A model generated the notes under the pieces. The model was not told the DNA's origin. It saw only the letters and a program-made list of their open reading frames with translations, and ran no database searches. Positions 5,057-6,035 of a stretch of 6,035 bases of DNA are shown here, piece after piece (position 1 is the stretch's first letter; each line of letters starts with the position of its first letter). The position numbers and the translations under genes were made by a program. The DNA comes from Verrucomicrobiota bacterium (GTDB taxonomy: Bacteria; Verrucomicrobiota; Verrucomicrobiia; Limisphaerales; CAIQOK01), in NCBI GenBank assembly GCA_025363535.1, contig JANYDP010000412.1, positions 1-6,035 of the forward strand. Reading direction: 5' to 3'.

Positions 5057-5131
5057 GGCGGGAAGAACCGCGGGCGCTTCGAGGGGGTGCTTTTGGAGTT
5101 GCATTGGTTTCATTCGGCAATCTCAAAACGA

Positions 5132-5159
5132 TTGACGACCAGCGCCGGGAACTTAAAAT
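5132..5159 (+). promoter_or_regulatory. Promoter of the BNR-repeat gene, TTGACG-N16-TAAAAT
   Basis: TTGACG (5132-5137) and TAAAAT (5154-5159), 16 nt apart, each match the sigma70 consensus at five of six positions. Transcription would start near 5166, leaving a leader of about 30 nt that holds the AGGAG at 5186-5190, six bases before the ATG. Confidence 0.7.
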
Positions 5160-5196
5160 GGAGATCAAAATCACCAAATCAAAACAGGAGACATCC

Positions 5197-6035
5197 ATGA
5201 GCAAAGTTCGAGTCTTGGTCGGCACAAAGAAGGGTGCGTTCATCCTGACGGCGGATGGCCAGCGCCGGAATTGGGAAGTCAGCGGCCCGCACTTCGCAGG
5301 CTGGGAGATGTATCATCTCAAAGGTTCGCCCATTGATCCAAACCGCATTTACGCTTCGCAGACGAGCGGCTGGTTTGGGCAGATCATCCAACGTTCGGAT
5401 GACGGCGGCAAAACCTGGAACACGCCCGGCAGCAGTGCCGATGCATTGAAAAGTCCCGAAGGTTTTCCCAAGGGTGAGAGCAACAAGTTCGTGTATGACG
5501 GCGAAGTCGGCACTCATAAGTTTTACGACGGCTCGCAGCATCCGTGGGAGTTCAAACGCATCTGGCATCTCGAACCGTCGCTTACGGATCCCGACACCGT
5601 TTTTGCCGGCGCGGAAGACGCGGCGCTTTTCAAAACGACGGACGGCGGCAAGACGTGGAAGGAACTGCCCGGCTTGCGCGGCGCGAAGGGGCAACTCTGG
5701 CAGCCCGGCGCGGGCGGCATGGGGTTGCACACGATTGTTCTTGATCCCACGAACGCCAACCGGATTTACGTGGCCATCTCAGCGGCAGGCGCGTTTCGCA
5801 CGGATGACGGCGGTAAAACCTGGCGGCCCATCAATCGCGGATTGAAATCCCCGTACGAACTTCCCGATCCCGATGCCGAAGTGGGCCACTGCGTCCACCG
5901 CATCGCCATGCATCGCGCGCGGCCCGGAGTGTTGTTCATGCAAAAACACTGGGACGTGATGCGCAGCGACAACGCCGGGGAGATGTGGAGCGAGGTCAGC
6001 GGCAACCTGCCGAGCGATTTTGGTTTTCCGATTGA
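5197..6035 (+). CDS. BNR/Asp-box repeat beta-propeller protein (sialidase/VPS10-like fold), 3' end beyond the window
   Basis: The frame runs 279 codons from the ATG at 5197 to the right edge without a stop. It starts MSKVRVLVGTKKGAFILTAD with no signal peptide, so it looks cytosolic. Four Asp-boxes mark the blades of a propeller: SDDGGKTW (67-74), TTDGGKTW (147-154), TDDGGKTW (202-209) and a weaker SDNAGEMW (257-264). Between them come blade strands such as DPNRIYASQT, DPDTVFAGAED and DPTNANRIYVAIS. Databases often label such proteins exo-alpha-sialidase or glycosyl hydrolase, but Asp-boxes are structural and I see no sialidase active-site set (Arg triad, FRIP motif). The substrate is therefore unknown. 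Relatives, as I recall, are around 350-370 aa, so perhaps a fifth is missing. It has its own promoter and a strong Shine-Dalgarno, and is divergent from thiG with a 175-bp gap. In other genomes I recall a MoaD/ThiS-like gene beside this family, but that is unverified and the downstream side is outside the window. Confidence 0.88.
   Translation, partial: MSKVRVLVGTKKGAFILTADGQRRNWEVSGPHFAGWEMYHLKGSPIDPNRIYASQTSGWFGQIIQRSDDGGKTWNTPGSSADALKSPEGFPKGESNKFVYDGEVGTHKFYDGSQHPWEFKRIWHLEPSLTDPDTVFAGAEDAALFKTTDGGKTWKELPGLRGAKGQLWQPGAGGMGLHTIVLDPTNANRIYVAISAAGAFRTDDGGKTWRPINRGLKSPYELPDPDAEVGHCVHRIAMHRARPGVLFMQKHWDVMRSDNAGEMWSEVSGNLPSDFGFPI

Noticed and set aside
4578..5135. 185-aa plus-strand frame opposite thiG
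   Set aside because: Arg-rich, low-complexity antisense shadow of a GC-rich gene; thiG on the other strand is unambiguous.
5179..5730. 183-aa minus-strand frame opposite the BNR gene
   Set aside because: Antisense shadow; the plus strand carries four Asp-boxes, a promoter and a Shine-Dalgarno.
1..6035. CRISPR array, tRNA, rRNA or complete insertion sequence
   Set aside because: No regularly spaced repeats, no cloverleaf or rRNA-like sequence, and no transposase with terminal inverted repeats were found by eye.

Overview
The window looks like a bacterial chromosome segment in which a decayed mobile-element cargo region (about 1-3477) abuts ordinary housekeeping and surface-protein genes (about 3478-6035). 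The gene content fits Verrucomicrobiota or a neighbouring environmental lineage: NHL-repeat secreted protein, BNR-repeat protein, P4-type integrase and HipBA. That placement is an impression from gene style, not a computed one. All calls come from reading the sequence by eye.

Left block (1-1066). The first ~160 bases encode, on the minus strand, an internal piece of a MobA/MobL-type conjugative relaxase that runs off the left edge. It meets head-to-head, at about 150-170, a plus-strand P4-type tyrosine integrase. The integrase keeps its core-binding and catalytic domains but has lost its N-terminal arm-binding domain. Both genes are broken at the same place, and a 6-bp inverted repeat with a 9-nt loop sits on the break.

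Middle block (1067-3036). A 243-bp stretch without a convincing long gene leads into a 31-codon ORF with a strong ribosome binding site. It encodes an amphipathic, TisB-like hydrophobic peptide. Convergent to it is a complete hipBA toxin-antitoxin operon on the minus strand: hipB (XRE antitoxin/repressor), then hipA (Ser/Thr kinase toxin), 4 nt apart. A good sigma70-type promoter precedes hipB. Three related palindromes (consensus TTMCCGNNCGGKAA) lie upstream with centres 50 and 49 bp apart. One covers the -10 region, so they look like an operator array for HipB.

Junction block (3040-4199, minus strand). A 75-codon hypothetical protein is coupled (2-nt gap) to a reading frame that is a chimera. 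Its first ~240 residues are an AT-richer, secreted NHL-repeat protein. Its last ~69 residues look like region 4 (HTH) of an ECF-type sigma factor. I read the seam near 3477 as the right boundary of the foreign cargo, fused in frame into an NHL gene.

Right block (4239-6035). thiG (thiazole synthase, minus strand) is complete, and its predicted promoter lies so close to its start codon that the mRNA may be leaderless. Divergent from it is a BNR/Asp-box propeller protein (plus strand) that runs off the right edge, with a clear promoter and ribosome binding site. These genes appear unrelated to the mobile block.
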